Positions 22,608 through 37,777 of a stretch of DNA of 64,000 nt are shown here, in pieces (the stretch's first letter is position 1; each line of letters begins with the position of its first letter). Under the pieces are notes generated by a model, which was given only the letters and a program-made list of their open reading frames with translations, was not told where the DNA came from and did not search any database. The stretch covers positions 1-64,000 of the forward strand of contig JAOTON010000900.1 in NCBI GenBank assembly GCA_034440635.1, read 5' to 3'. A program made the position numbers and the translations under genes. This DNA comes from Lepas anatifera (taxonomy: Eukaryota; Arthropoda; Thecostraca; Lepadidae).

Positions 22608-23093
22608 TGCCAAAATGTTTTAATGTTCGTCATTCTCAGCTTAGTAATTCAAAGCGTAAAATGAACGTTATAGAATGTCTGCAGCCCGGAGTTTATCTCA
22701 AACCCAGCCAGAAAAATTATCGATCAGTCGTGCCTTGGGCTAATAGAGCAACACTGTAGAAGGGCAACGCGTTTCAGGCTATTTGTACGCACCTAACGAA
22801 CTTCCAAGACCGGATAATGCTTTTCATATACAAATGCTATGGTATGATAAAACCAGCACCATGGAATGTCGGCTTCGCCAACCGATGGGGAGGCCATTTC
22901 AGTGGCTGCACTTATGATAAGTCATAACCAACTCTGAGTAGCACGTGACTCGTGATATTACCTTCTTTGTGTGTTTGTATTTTCCACACTAAAGCCCCAG
23001 CGATGCTTCAAAAGCAAAGATTGTGTTTTGCCTTATATCTTACCGGAATGTTTGAATACATTCAGCGTATTTCCAATCGTTTGCATAGGCGGA

Positions 23094-23338
23094 TCCAGGA
23101 TTGCCGATCGGGGAGGGCACCTTCCCGGGGGGGCCCATCCGGACCAGGGGGCGCCACTTATGACCGGCAAAACCTATCAGGTGGGCGCCGAATCCTGTCG
23201 GTGGGCGCCGACTTTCGTATCCTGGGGGAGTGGGAAGCGACATTTCAGGGGGCGCCAGCGACCCTTCAGGGGGCGCCGAGGGTCGATCGGGGGGCACGTG
23301 CCCCCCCTTGCCCCTGGATCCGCCTATGATCGTTTGCG
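23094..23338 (+). mobile_element. hAT-type MITE upstream of ARF6
   Basis: CATAGGCGGATCCAGG at the left and CCTGGATCCGCCTATG at the right form exact inverted ends. The octamer ATCGTTTG is duplicated perfectly on both sides. The element lies about 0.5 kb upstream of the ARF6 start codon, so it may be in the promoter or 5' region. Confidence 0.9.
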
Positions 23339-23846
23339 GTCTCAAATTGGATCAGTTGAACTGATTTTTAATATGTATGACAACATAAATGACGCGTCGA
23401 TAGTTGCGCGGCATCGGCAGCATGTTATTGTTGACCTTGATGAAGTCGTCTTCAATCAAGATTCTGCCGATGCTGCCCTCCGATCGAGCCATCTCCATCT
23501 CATCTTGTTACGTTATCAAACCGATAGTTTTCATCTCGGTTTTCATTAATGCGGTGATATCGACTCTCCGTACCCAGATGTAGAAACTGACCTGCAAAGC
23601 TCTCGCATTAAATGAATAAATCTGATCTCGATAATGAGCAGGCATGCAGAGGGACGACAGCGGTCCCAGCGTCCATCCCGTTGGAGCGCGGTAACGCGAT
23701 CCGCCGAGTGACACTGACCCAAATACTCGGGCGTGTGGTTTCGCGTGGCGGGAATGCTGTTTTTGCGGACTGTCAGACTCGGCGGCCGGCGAGTGACCGC
23801 GTGACTCACGCTCTGGGTCTGTCCGCAGCGCTGCCGTCGCACAAGC

Positions 23847-27739
<3,893 letters not shown>

Positions 27740-28454
27740 GGCCGCGCACCCCGCGCCCTTGTTATTGTTGATGGAGGTGTGGCAGCAGCCGGCGGCGGCC
27801 ACCAGGAGACGAAGACCGCGCCGACGGCCGGCTGACGGCGGGCCTCGGCGGCCGCGGAGTCTGCGCTCGAGTCCATTCCAGCCTGAGCGGCACGGTGAGG
27901 AGGCCGGACCGGCGGCAGTGTCAGGGGTGCTGGACGAACGTCAGAGGCAGTGGCGCCGGCGCCCTGTGGCGGTCTGCCATTCATATCAAACAAGAGCCGC
28001 CCTGACTGCGTCGCCCTGCATACGCTTAGGGTAAATGATATATTATTTAATTGTAGATGATAGCTTCGATTGGTGTCGTTTGCGTAGACGGTGCCATTGA
28101 CGAATACGATATGTTTCATCCGTTCGACATGTTGCTTTGTACCGTATGTGATAGACGAGCTGGTGCCTGAGACTTGGGTTGTGTCGAGTCCGCGTTGCTT
28201 CTGTGGGAAATGGTGCTTGCCGGTGGTGCGTGCGTTGAACGTGGGGCTGACAGGGTGTGGATCTGAAGCGGTGTAACATCCCGCTGTGTGTGCGCAGCGG
28301 CCCTGATGGCTGGTGTCTCTCCGTACCGATGTTGCCGCCCGGAATACCGAGCTTCCGCCGAACTAACGACCCGGGCCGCGGCCCCGGACGGTCCACGCCG
28401 GCATGCCGGCCGTACCTTACACACGACCCCAGCTCATACCTGACCAGTTCCATT

Positions 28455-28460
28455 AATAAA
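28455..28460 (+). other. ARF6 polyadenylation signal AATAAA
   Basis: AATAAA about 0.7 kb after the ARF6 stop. It is followed within 30 bp by GT-rich sequence (CTGGTGTGGTGTTGG), as expected for a cleavage site. Confidence 0.7.
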
Positions 28461-28515
28461 GTGCTTGGTATATTTCATAACCTGGTGTGGTGTTGGTTCT
28501 GAAATGGCAGCCGTC

Positions 28516-28968
28516 ATAGGCGGACCCAGGGGGACGAGTAGGAGCACGTGCCCCCATCACCCCTCGTCGCCTCTCAACTCGCGCGTAATGGCCCTGAAAA
28601 GTTGAACTGGATGCTTTGTCAGATACGTACGAGTAGCTGATTGGTCCTTGGAGCAGAGTTCCCACGATGACTTGCATACAGGCGTTGCACTATTTTTTTC
28701 GTGGGTTTGAACGCTGATTTCGAAGCGTGACAGCAGAACACATAATTAGGGCGACCGAGAAGTTTGAAAGTAGTCCGTCGACCAGACAGCCAACTGCGTA
28801 GGTCATAGCAGATCTGCACTCACCAGAGATAAAACGGTGGGTATGAAGTGACATTTTAAGGGGGTGCCATATCGACCTTTCAGGGGGGGGGGGCGACGTG
28901 ACCATTTCAGCAGGCGTCGAGGATCGATGGGGGACCTGACTCCTTTTGCCCCCTGGATCCACCTAAGG
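28516..28968. mobile_element. two partial hAT-MITE ends
   Basis: CATAGGCGGACCCAGGGGG at 28516 is a family end. TTTCAGGGGG through CCCCTGGATCCACCTAAG at about 28855-28968 is the other end in the opposite reading sense. About 290 bp of unrelated sequence lies between them and there is no matching target duplication, so these are fragments rather than one clean copy. A further related stretch ends TTGGATCCGCCAGTG near 29228. Confidence 0.5.
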
Positions 28969-29771
28969 TCCCCCAGTCCGAAAGCTGTTGGGGGGGGCAG
29001 CCATTCCTGCTCCCCCGTTCATGCGCCTAAGTCACTTTGACTGCTTTGGCTTCACCCATTGTCCTCAGTCCTCAAGGCAATGCAAATACTTGCATCTGTG
29101 GAGCCGGGAGCAACTGTTGGAGGGGGCCAAACCGACGTTGGGGGAGGGGGTTAAATTGGGAAAATTTTCCTTTGGAGGGGGCCACAGCACTTTGCCCCCC
29201 CCCTCCCCCTTCCCTTGGATCCGCCAGTGAACATTCGAATCAAGGCAGGATATCTTCTCGATTCGGGGGTAATGGAGGGGTTAATGCTGGCGCGACAATA
29301 CAAGCCCTATACAAAGCCTATGGTAGACCCAAAATCCAGGGGCGGTCCGACCCCCCTTCCTCCGAATCTCCCATGACTCAAATATTCTTGGTACCCACTC
29401 AGCAACGCAGAGTGAGTCTCTAAATGCTTCGATACTACCGCGCAGGTGACTTATTTGCTTCACACGTCTTCCTTGAGTTTCCTTTGCCGAAAGTAAAAAT
29501 CCCTGGTACCGAATTCGTCGATATGGCAGCAAAAAATATTGTTCCTTTACTGGCGCAAATAAGACATAAACTGCGTCGTTATTGCAAACAGCGCCAAGGG
29601 GAGGGTCTGCTGACGCGTAATAAAAACTGTACAGGTACAGAAATCACAGAGGGGTTAGGTACAATATACACTTATATTTCCCAGCTCCAAGTCTTGATAT
29701 ATCTTTTCCCGATAGCATTGTCTGTACTAACCGTGCTCGATATCCTGCTTAGCATTAGGGACTTTTTATAG

Positions 29772-30285
29772 GTCTGGTAGATTTAAATTTCTGATTATTT
29801 TAGTACACCTTAGCAGGTGGCATTTGGAACAGACAGTCAGTCTTTTGTTTCAACAAGTTTCAGTTTCCTTATGAACCAAAACTAGGCACCTAATTACTGA
29901 TACCTCACCAATCCCAGCTGTTTAGTTGCAGGAATTGCATAAGCATTGTATTCGGCACATAGGGCATGCCAGCAGTGCCAGCACACCAGTCTGCAAAGTA
30001 TGGCAGCAGGCCAGACAAATTGCACCAGCCATCCAAAGTTCCTGCTCAAATTTGCATTGCCAGTCACCTTAAATCTGCACTAATCCCCAATATACCAGGG
30101 AGAAAAATACACCCATCCCTACCCACATAGTCTGGTAGATTTCAATTTCTGATTATTTCAGTACACCTTAGCAGGTGGCATTTGGAACAGACAGTCATTC
30201 TTTTGTTTCAACAAGTTTCAGTTTCCTTATGAACCAAAACTAGGCACCTAATTACTGATAACTCACTAATCCAAGCTGTTTAGTG
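29772..30285 (+). repeat. 358-bp spaced direct duplication
   Basis: A ~155-bp block starting GTCTGGTAGATTT at 29773 recurs almost unchanged at 30130, both running through CAACAAGTTTCAGTTTCC and ACTAGGCACCTAATTACTG. This suggests a recent tandem duplication within a larger interspersed repeat. Confidence 0.8.
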
Positions 30286-30735
30286 AAATGCTACCTCTCT
30301 TATTAGATAGCTAGGTTTATAATGCCCTCTCCTGTGTCTTTATAAGCATCGTTTGGTTTTCAGTGTTGCCTTCCTTGGAACCAGTCTCACAAATTCGCAC
30401 CAGGTCATCTAATTCACACTATTCACTCCCTGTCTCCAAGGGCACTTGCACAGACAAGATTGCATCAAAAGTGCCATATTTTGCACACTGGCCAGCTCAC
30501 AGGTTAAAAAAGTTACCCAGTCTGCAAAGTATGGCAGCAGGCCAGATGAGTTGCACCAGCAATCTAGAGTGCTTGCAGAAATTTGCACCACCAGCCACCT
30601 AAAATTCACACCAATCCCTGTTGGTGTGAATATCATTAAACCAGGGAAAAATGCACCCATCCCTACATACACAATGCAATACTAACCTGTCTTTACAAAC
30701 TTTCACCCATCCCAAAACCCTGCTAAATGTCACCT
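29930..30735 (+). repeat. interspersed repeat, family shared with 4270-4715
   Basis: Contains two copies of TCTGCAAAGTATGGCAGCAG (about 29991 and 30521) and, between them, CTCCTGTGTCTTTATAAGC and TCACAAATTCGCACCAG. The block matches 4270-4715 in reverse complement. A short related piece is at 31890-31950. Confidence 0.6.
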
Positions 30736-31718
30736 TACCACCACTCCTTACTGTTTTTCAGGTACCCTGCTCCTTACTCAGCCATTCAGGTTCAACCAAC
30801 AACATTCAACAATACCATGTTGTTTTATTTCGCTGGAGCTGCGCCAGAATTGATGATTACTAAGGCTGCATTCTCTGAAATATTCTGACACGGAATCTCA
30901 GGGGTGTGACGTCATGATTTTCCTAGGATTTCGACTGTGGAACGCGCTTGAACAAGGCCAGAATGTGGCGTAAATTTTGAGGTGTGACAGTCTCATTGTT
31001 TATTTTGACTTGTGGGTCCGCAAATTTTTCATTTACATTAATACAGGTTTTATTATAAGGTGCCGATTATCCTTAAAAACATATTGTGGACCTGACAAGC
31101 AGATAAACATTAAAAGTCCACAAACTTACTGATATGAACTCCATCCATGGGCGCTGACATCTTGAGCAGAACAACTTTTTCGTTTCCGAGCATTCCGCGC
31201 AGAATGACGGAAATATTCCGAGCGAAATCACGAGCAAAGTTTCAAAGAATGGCTGTGATGTCACATTTTACGGAATCCCTGGACAGAATATTTCAAAGAA
31301 CACACCCTAAACACCATTTCATCTCTTCAAACAAAGGTTAACTAACAGAGTCTATTGAGTGCTTTTTCCCTCAGTTTTATGGCTAAAGTGCTGGGGAAAT
31401 AACACCAGATGTTATCTAGGCATGTACAATCTATCCTCATTGATGGTCTGAGCCTGTCCACTTTTTGTCATGGAAACTAAGCCACTGCAAATTGCACATG
31501 AGCAGAGGACATACACAAATTTTTCAGTGACATGGCATTTTATCAGAAGCTGATGATAATACTTATATAAAACATATAAGTGCATGAAAGTGATGCTCAT
31601 TGCAATGCTTGCAGGTTCTGGGGAGCATAAGTGAGAAGACTGGTGGCCATGGAATCTTTTTTGCATTTGCATTTGTCTGGAATGGAATACCATACAAATA
31701 TGTAGCCTGGCAGAGAAG
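30736..31718. other. intergenic upstream of SPRING
   Basis: No gene recognised. It presumably includes the SPRING promoter and 5' UTR, but I see no clear core promoter element. Confidence 0.4.
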
Positions 31719-31829
31719 ATGATTGTATGGTTGAGTCAAAAGCTGTGTCGTCTGTTCCGCAAGCCTCCAGTTCTTGCTCTTATCCTGGTTGTGTCTTTTA
31801 TTTACTGTCTGGTGAATTTGTTTGATCAG
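31719..31829 (+). CDS. SPRING1: SPRING exon 1 (coding part): signal anchor
   Basis: 37 codons from ATG 31719 (A at -3) to CAG|GTAAGC. Basic residues lie before the hydrophobic stretch, giving a type II signal-anchor topology. Confidence 0.9.
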
Positions 31830-32908
31830 GTAAGCACTATATATCAATATTTTTGATATACAATACAATACAATATAGTTCTCCTCTAGCTATTTTTATA
31901 AGGGTCTCTCCTGTGTCTTTACAACTATAGTTTAGTTTTTAGTGTCAAAAGCTGTGTTGTCGAACATTTAGTGGGTTATGGCTGATTCTTAAAGGAATAT
32001 ATAAGAGTATTTGAACCCGGTAGTTTGGATTAAAATATTGCAATGCCAGCCTGCATCGAGTCATGAATGTTGGTCTTTGTTGAACATGCTTCCACTTCGT
32101 GAGCTAATGTCGACTTGAATATCTACCGACCATTACATTCACACCAATTGACATCACAAAATGTTCATAATATCGCAGCAAGGTCATGCCTCAGCACTAT
32201 ATGCGAGCCCCGGTACCCTGGCGCGGCCTTCCTCGCCGGGGCAGCGGTGCTGATGGTGTTCCACTTGGCTGACAGTGTGTTGTCCATTGCAGAAGATGCT
32301 GGGGCTGTCGACGGACGCCGACGACGCGGCGCCGGCGCCCATCGACCCATCGCTGATCCTGCAGCCGGAGACGGCGGCCAACGCCTCCGACGCCGACCCG
32401 CACGGCCTCAGCTGCCGCAACTCGGTCCAGGGCATCGCCCTCATCGCCGACGACAGGGGTAGGTGCTGACGCAGGCTTGGTGCCGTGGCTGCAGCTGCTG
32501 CTTGTGTGTCGGAAAGGATCTGGGTAACGGGTGCCTCGTGCTTTGTGGGTAGCCACAGTAACAGGGGTCAGCTGTTTCAAAGGTTATGCAGGCATTACAG
32601 TGATGTCTGAATTAACTCGATGTTGTCCTAGACTCCGTACCAGGTGGCTGTTTGTATCAATATATTATTTTTATCCTATGCGTGTGTGTGCACATCCTTC
32701 GTACTTGTATGTTTTACTTTAGTGGGCAATTAACCTAGTGAATGAATGAAAGCGAGAGAAAATGTTTCTTCTTTACAAAGAAAAACGCCAGAGTGGACAT
32801 AGTTTCCACAGCTTAACTTCAGGAAGGAAGTTTCCCATCGCATCCTCAGTGCATGGTCTCAGTCATCTGTTCACATGATGGAGAGCTCAGTTGTTACATT
32901 GCAGGTTA

Positions 32909-32969
<61 letters not shown>

Positions 32970-35900
32970 GCTGGTAAGAAATATATTCTGTTGGTGGGAT
33001 ATGGTGTATTTTCCCACTTTTGATGTTCCAAGGGGGATAGATTTGTCGGTATTTCGTGATCTGAACTTCTTGGTGTTTTTTATACATAATGATGAAGAAA
33101 AAATTATTCGTGGAATTTAACGTAAAAAAATCGGGACGTGTATTGGATATTGTTTGGCTTATTTACTTAGATCCAAGGTAGAAAGTTGGGTTAAATCTAT
33201 GGTTATGCAATCACACTGCTGTGATGTTTGTCACAACTGCACAGTACTACACAATATATCAACTTATAAAAGATGGATAAGGTCTGGTGTGTTGTGGTGT
33301 GGTCTGGTGTGTTGTGGTGTGGTCTGGTGTGGTGTGCTTTGTTGTGTGGTGTGGTGTGGTGTGTTGTGTGGTGTGGTGTGTCGTGTGGTGTGGCGTGGCG
33401 TGGTGTGTGGTCTGGTATGGTGTGCTGTGGTGAGCTCTGGTGTGTTGTGTGGTATGATGTGGTGTGCTTTGGTGTGGTCTGGTGTGCTGTGGTGTGGTCT
33501 GGTGTGCTGTGGTGTAGTGTGGTGTGCTGTGGTGAGGTGTGCTGGAGCCCACCTCTGAGCCTGCTGCCGCTGTACCAGGCCACGTCTGCGAGCGGAAACA
33601 CCTGGAGACCACCGGCTGCTGTGATCCGGAGGCAGCCAGCACGCGGCGCTACCTCTGCGAGTCGTGCTCCCAGGAGGGCTGCTGCAGCGTCTACGAACAC
33701 TGCATCTCCTGCTGTCTGGACCCCGACAAGGTCAGACCAGTCCGGGGAGGTCGGCGCGAAGGGCTGTCACGAGACGTAATTATTTTTGTCATATATTGTA
33801 GGGTGGATTATGCGCAGAGAAATGCGTCATGCCCTTCTCTGTCGTCAGCTGTGTTCCATGAAAAATACGAAAATGTTGTTAAAGAAATGCATAGTGGATC
33901 ATTATTTGAACAAAATCCGTCGCAGTCTAGGTCTAAAGTAAAGCAGAGTCCAAAAGAGTCTACTAAGAAAAACAGACAGTGTTTGCATATGCGTGAGCCA
34001 GCATGTCTGTGTTGGTCATGTGCCGTTATATTGATACTTTGTGTATGATTTCTGTATTTCAACCTCTTAAACAGCAAAAACGAAGTTCAAGTTCTGCTAG
34101 GCTGCGCTCTTCGAGGCTCCAAACTTTCACTTTTCCGCGGGTCCGGTCGTAGCGCCGCCTTTCGTCAAGCTGTGCAACTATGCATGGCTGTGGCAGACAA
34201 CATTTCCGTTCAAAAATAAGTTCGAGCACGAGGGACTGAAAGGGAGGAGGCAAAGGCACGGCTGTTCGTTCTCAGCCGTCAGACTATCCTCTGGGCCAGT
34301 TTAAGTGGAGCAGCGCGGGACCATTCTGTGAGCTGATCCCGATGCGAGACGGTAGACTCGACAAGTGAGAAATTCGGGGACCTTAAGTGGTTTTCGCTAT
34401 CATTGCACTAAAATGCAACAGAAATCATTGCTGAAGCATAGCTTTAGCGAGGCCTACGATAATATTTATGACCAGGGCTGCGCTACGAAGTCGAAAGTGT
34501 TGACCGGGTCGGAGTCGATGAAATTCAGCCAGCTTCGACTCCAGCCGGGAGTCGAGGTCCAAACTTGCCACGGGTGATCATGATGTTCCCCAGCCATGAC
34601 AGAGCCGGGCATGAATGGCGCATGATTCTAGAGGATGCAGCACTAATTTTAGCCTCTCCATTACATTTGTTTGGACTCCGATGCGTTCGAACAGGCCCCA
34701 ATCGTTCCTAGCTCACGTCAGCACTGGGTTCTACCAGAGTCGACAACGACTATTTTTGGCTGACTGCGTAACAGAAATTGAGGCGTGGTTTCTGATCCAA
34801 GTTATTCCAGGAAGTGATTTTCAAACAATGCGGATGACTGAATTCACCCACGTTTTGGGCGATTTACATCTTTTGTGTTTTGCTAGCAATGGAGGGAAAG
34901 TGCGAGGCCCACACACATTTTGAAGACGGTGTCGATGGATAACGTGCGCCTCAATGGAAATGCACTGGAGTCCAATGAAACAATTCACTGCTTCTTGTAG
35001 GGCAGTGGTGTTAAATCAGTGAGTCAGGACCTAATATGGGTAACGAAGCCCTTGCGTGGGGGGTTAGGCAGACCTGTGAATTTGAACCGCGAATGTTAAG
35101 AATAGTAGATTTGATGCTAGCAATTGTTTATTTGTTTATTAGTGCTATATGAGCAACAGGGTCATACCCCAATAAGAGCTCAAGTCAGGAATCATGAAAA
35201 ATTGCCACCGTTTCAAGCCCAACAGATTCATGGCACTGTTTTTTAAAGAAAGTTTTCGGGACCTGAATACATTTTGAATGCCAGAGATATTGCCGCGAAG
35301 AAAGTTTCAGCTGTCGGGTGTGTTGCTCTGGATGCAAATTTTGAAGAAAAAAACGGTGTTTTTGGAAATATTTTTAACGGTTGTCAATAAAACATGCCGT
35401 GAGGGTTAGGAACCACTGTTTTAGGGGAAATAGAAAAAAAGGTTTATTTCTTTTTTTGTTCGAAATGTACTCAGGTTGAAAATATTTGTTTACACATGTG
35501 CACTTTAAGAACAAGCGTTCGCTGGATTCTTCATTTACCATCGCTGACGAAGATAGTTGCATGACGTTCGAAAGCTTCGAAAAAGGAAAGAGATTTCACA
35601 TTTCCGCCAGATACACTGAAAGGAGAATCTGGCCGCAATTGAGAATTGAAGAGCCGCGTGCTACAGAGGTTCAGCTTGATTTGACAGTGTGCCTTCACTA
35701 CTGTGGCAGATGGGTTGTAAGGTGTTGCAGTTTGAGTCAGAGTCGGGAGTAGCAGCTTCGAGTCAGCTGGCAGCTCAAACCGTTCAGGATCGTGGGGAAA
35801 AGTCGACTTGTGTATAATGTAGAAGGGAGAGACAAATCATTTTTTTAATAGTTTTTAGAGACAAATCAAATAGAGACAAATCATTTTTAATCAACATTTT

Positions 35901-37373
35901 TTTAATAGTTTCATGTAACGCACTAAATCCTGGTCACTTACCCGATCATCGATCACTGAATTTACTTCTCTCTTTGCCTCTCTCCGAGAAAAAAACTGGT
36001 TGACTTTTATTGCAGCAGGAGAACGCTAGGAGTGCATCTGCATTAACCCGCGCCCCACCGGGGGTCCGGCGCCACCTTCGCCCCACGGGGGGCCATCGAT
36101 GGCCCCCCTCTAACTCCGAAAATATGGGCGTTAGCGCAAATCTGCAAAGTGCAATAGAAAGCTCGCGTGAATTCAGTAAGAAATTACTTCGCATGTTTTA
36201 GTGCTCAGGTCAATGGTTTGACCTCCAGAGGTCAAATTAGGTCAAGATCGGCTATTTTCACTGAAAAATGCAATGATTAAGCAAACTGGGCATAACTCTT
36301 ATGTCATTAGAGCTATTGAGGCCTGGTAAAGTACATTTGATAGCAAATTGCCAGTACTTTTTCCGCTATGTGGAACGTAAAGACCTCCCGCCAGTGGTTT
36401 GACCGCCAGAGGTCATCTCGTGACCTAATATGACCTGAGGTCACGAAAGGTCAAAAAGTGACCTTGCCGTATATCAAATGAAAGCCAGTGACAAGACAAA
36501 CACGATGGTGTTTGTTTCACCGCTCTAGCTCAATTAGGTCAACAGTTATTGTCAAAATACTGTTTTTGACCTCTGGTGACCTTGGATGACCTTGGAAAAG
36601 TCAAAGGGCAAATATGACCCCAGGGATCCGTGAAAGGGTGTTAAAAAACGTTGTTCTGAGCAGTCTGAGTATTTACAATCATTTTTGTGGCTTTTATATC
36701 ATGAAATAGATTTTCCCCATGCTTTTCCAATGGGAGAGGTCGCCTCGTGACCTGACCTCAGGGCACGAAATCGAAAAATCCCGGATATACACCTTGTAGA
36801 CCCTGGAGGGGTCATGAAGTGTAGGAAGTTTCAAATCAATCGACTTTGAAATGTAGCTCTTACAGAGCTCTAAAGGTGAAGTGAGGTGACCTTGGTTGAC
36901 CTCGTCTGGTGACCTGACCTTGGGTGACCCGGGGTAAAACAATTCAGGGATGATGGGAAAATGATGCAGTGAGAGGTAGAGCCCTCAACCGCGGTGCTGC
37001 GCCTCGTCGTTTTTCTGCTATCCCGGAAAAACCTTAGGGGGGGCCATCGATGCCCCCCGGTGGGGCGAGGGTTAACAGTTGTGAAGGAAAATGTCACTGT
37101 GTGTGTCGCTGTCGGGACTAGATCCACCAGTGTTGAGGTCTGGTCTGACCTGTGTCCTGTAAACTGTCGCAGAAGCCGCTTTTGCACAATGTGCTGGGGA
37201 AGGCGTCGCACCGCTTCAACCTGCTGTTTTCTTCCGTGACGGACCACTTTGAGCTGTGCCTGACTAAGTGCCGGACTAACTCGCAGAGTGTGCGACACCA
37301 GAACGTGTACCGCAACGCCAGGATGAAGTTTTGCTATGGCGAGAGTGCGCCGCCGCTCGATAATGCCCAGTGA
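31719..37373 (+). CDS. SPRING1: SPRING (SREBP-regulating protein, C12orf49 family), complete
   Basis: Spliced frame: 31719-31829, 32293-32458, 33579-33730, 37173-37373; phases agree and the product is 209 aa. SPRING is a Golgi membrane glycoprotein that licenses site-1 protease and is needed for SCAP/SREBP sterol signalling. Visible features: a short cytosolic N-terminus (MIVWLSQKLCRLFRK), one membrane anchor at about residues 16-36 (PVLALILVVSFIYCLVNLF), a variable acidic stalk with an N-glycosylation sequon (NAS), then the conserved cysteine-rich lumenal domain. That domain runs CRNSVQG, then GCC, ESCSQEGCCSVYEHC, ISCCLDP, then FELCLTKCRTNSQSV and FCYGESAPP. The spacing of more than ten cysteines and the NSVQG motif are family signatures. 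Intron 3 (3.4 kb) hosts a family 1 TTAA MITE that ends about 100 bp before the last acceptor. The exon 3 donor AAG|GTCAGA is weak. Confidence 0.95.
32293..32458 (+). CDS. SPRING1: SPRING exon 2: stalk and NSVQG motif
   Basis: The acceptor is CCATTGCAG and the donor GGG|GTAGGT. Encodes an Asp/Ala/Pro-rich stalk with the NAS sequon, then LSCRNSVQGIALIADDR. Confidence 0.92.
32911..32966. repeat. (AT)n microsatellite in SPRING intron 2
   Basis: Twenty-eight uninterrupted AT dinucleotides. Confidence 0.97.
33281..33543 (+). repeat. GT-rich TGGTGTG/TCTGG tandem tract
   Basis: A purine-asymmetric run of TGGTGTGGTCTGGTGTGTTG variants about 260 bp long. It stops about 35 bp before the SPRING exon 3 acceptor. 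The complementary strand is CACCA-rich and gives long but meaningless open frames. Confidence 0.9.
33579..33730 (+). CDS. SPRING1: SPRING exon 3: cysteine-rich core
   Basis: The acceptor is CTGTACCAG and the donor AAG|GTCAGA. Encodes ten cysteines in about 50 residues (VCERKHL to CCLDPDK). Confidence 0.95.
33731..36042 (+). other. SPRING intron 3, first part
   Basis: No gene or well-bounded repeat recognised. The remainder of the intron is the TTAA MITE at 36043-37075. Confidence 0.6.
36043..37075 (+). mobile_element. TTAA MITE, family 1, copy 4, in SPRING intron 3
   Basis: Full-length copy. Flanks read TGCATTAA before and TTAACAGTTG after, so the TTAA duplication is intact. It ends 97 bp upstream of SPRING exon 4, close enough for its half-sites or hairpins to affect splicing or transcription. 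Confidence 0.92.
37173..37373 (+). CDS. SPRING1: SPRING exon 4 and stop
   Basis: The acceptor is AACTGTCGCAG. Encodes KPLLHNVLGKA to FCYGESAPPLDNAQ, then TGA. Confidence 0.95.
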   Translation, partial: KPLLHNVLGKASHRFNLLFSSVTDHFELCLTKCRTNSQSVRHQNVYRNARMKFCYGESAPPLDNAQ

Positions 37374-37720
37374 CGTCACCGGGGTGAGTCTGTGTAACGT
37401 CACTGTGGCGTCTAGTGTTCACAATGCTAGTATATGTGGGAGCGGCATCTCTGAAGAGGCTATACAAGGAGCTGAGTGGCCCGGGGTGGCCCATATCTCG
37501 TTCAGCACGGTTGCGATGGTTTGGAAGACTACCAGCCGCAACCACACACGGCGAAAGTGGGTCTTTGACCGAGATGACGCGTTGATTGGTGAAGTCAGGT
37601 GTTAGTGACTGTGTTATTGTGGTGGGAGGTACGATAACCGAGGTCTCAAATGTATATGTGCATTCAAATACATGTATGCATATGTGCACATATGCATCAT
37701 ATTAATAATGCATATATGCA

Positions 37721-37777
37721 TATCAAAACATGTCCCCGGACAACCCACATGTGGGGTGTCCGGGACATGTTTTGATA
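37721..37777. repeat. strong imperfect hairpin downstream of SPRING
   Basis: TATCAAAACATGTCCC at 37721 pairs with GGGACATGTTTTGATA ending at 37777. The inner arms (CGGACAACCCACA / TGTGGGGTGTCCG) pair with a few mismatches and almost no loop. It lies about 350 bp after the SPRING stop, so it could be in the 3' UTR. The preceding 90 bp is rich in ATGCATAT palindromes. Confidence 0.8.

Noticed and set aside
33203..33700. His/Thr-rich and Val/Cys/Trp-rich long frames around the GT-rich tract
   Set aside because: Simple-sequence translation. Only the part from 33579 belongs to a real gene (SPRING exon 3).
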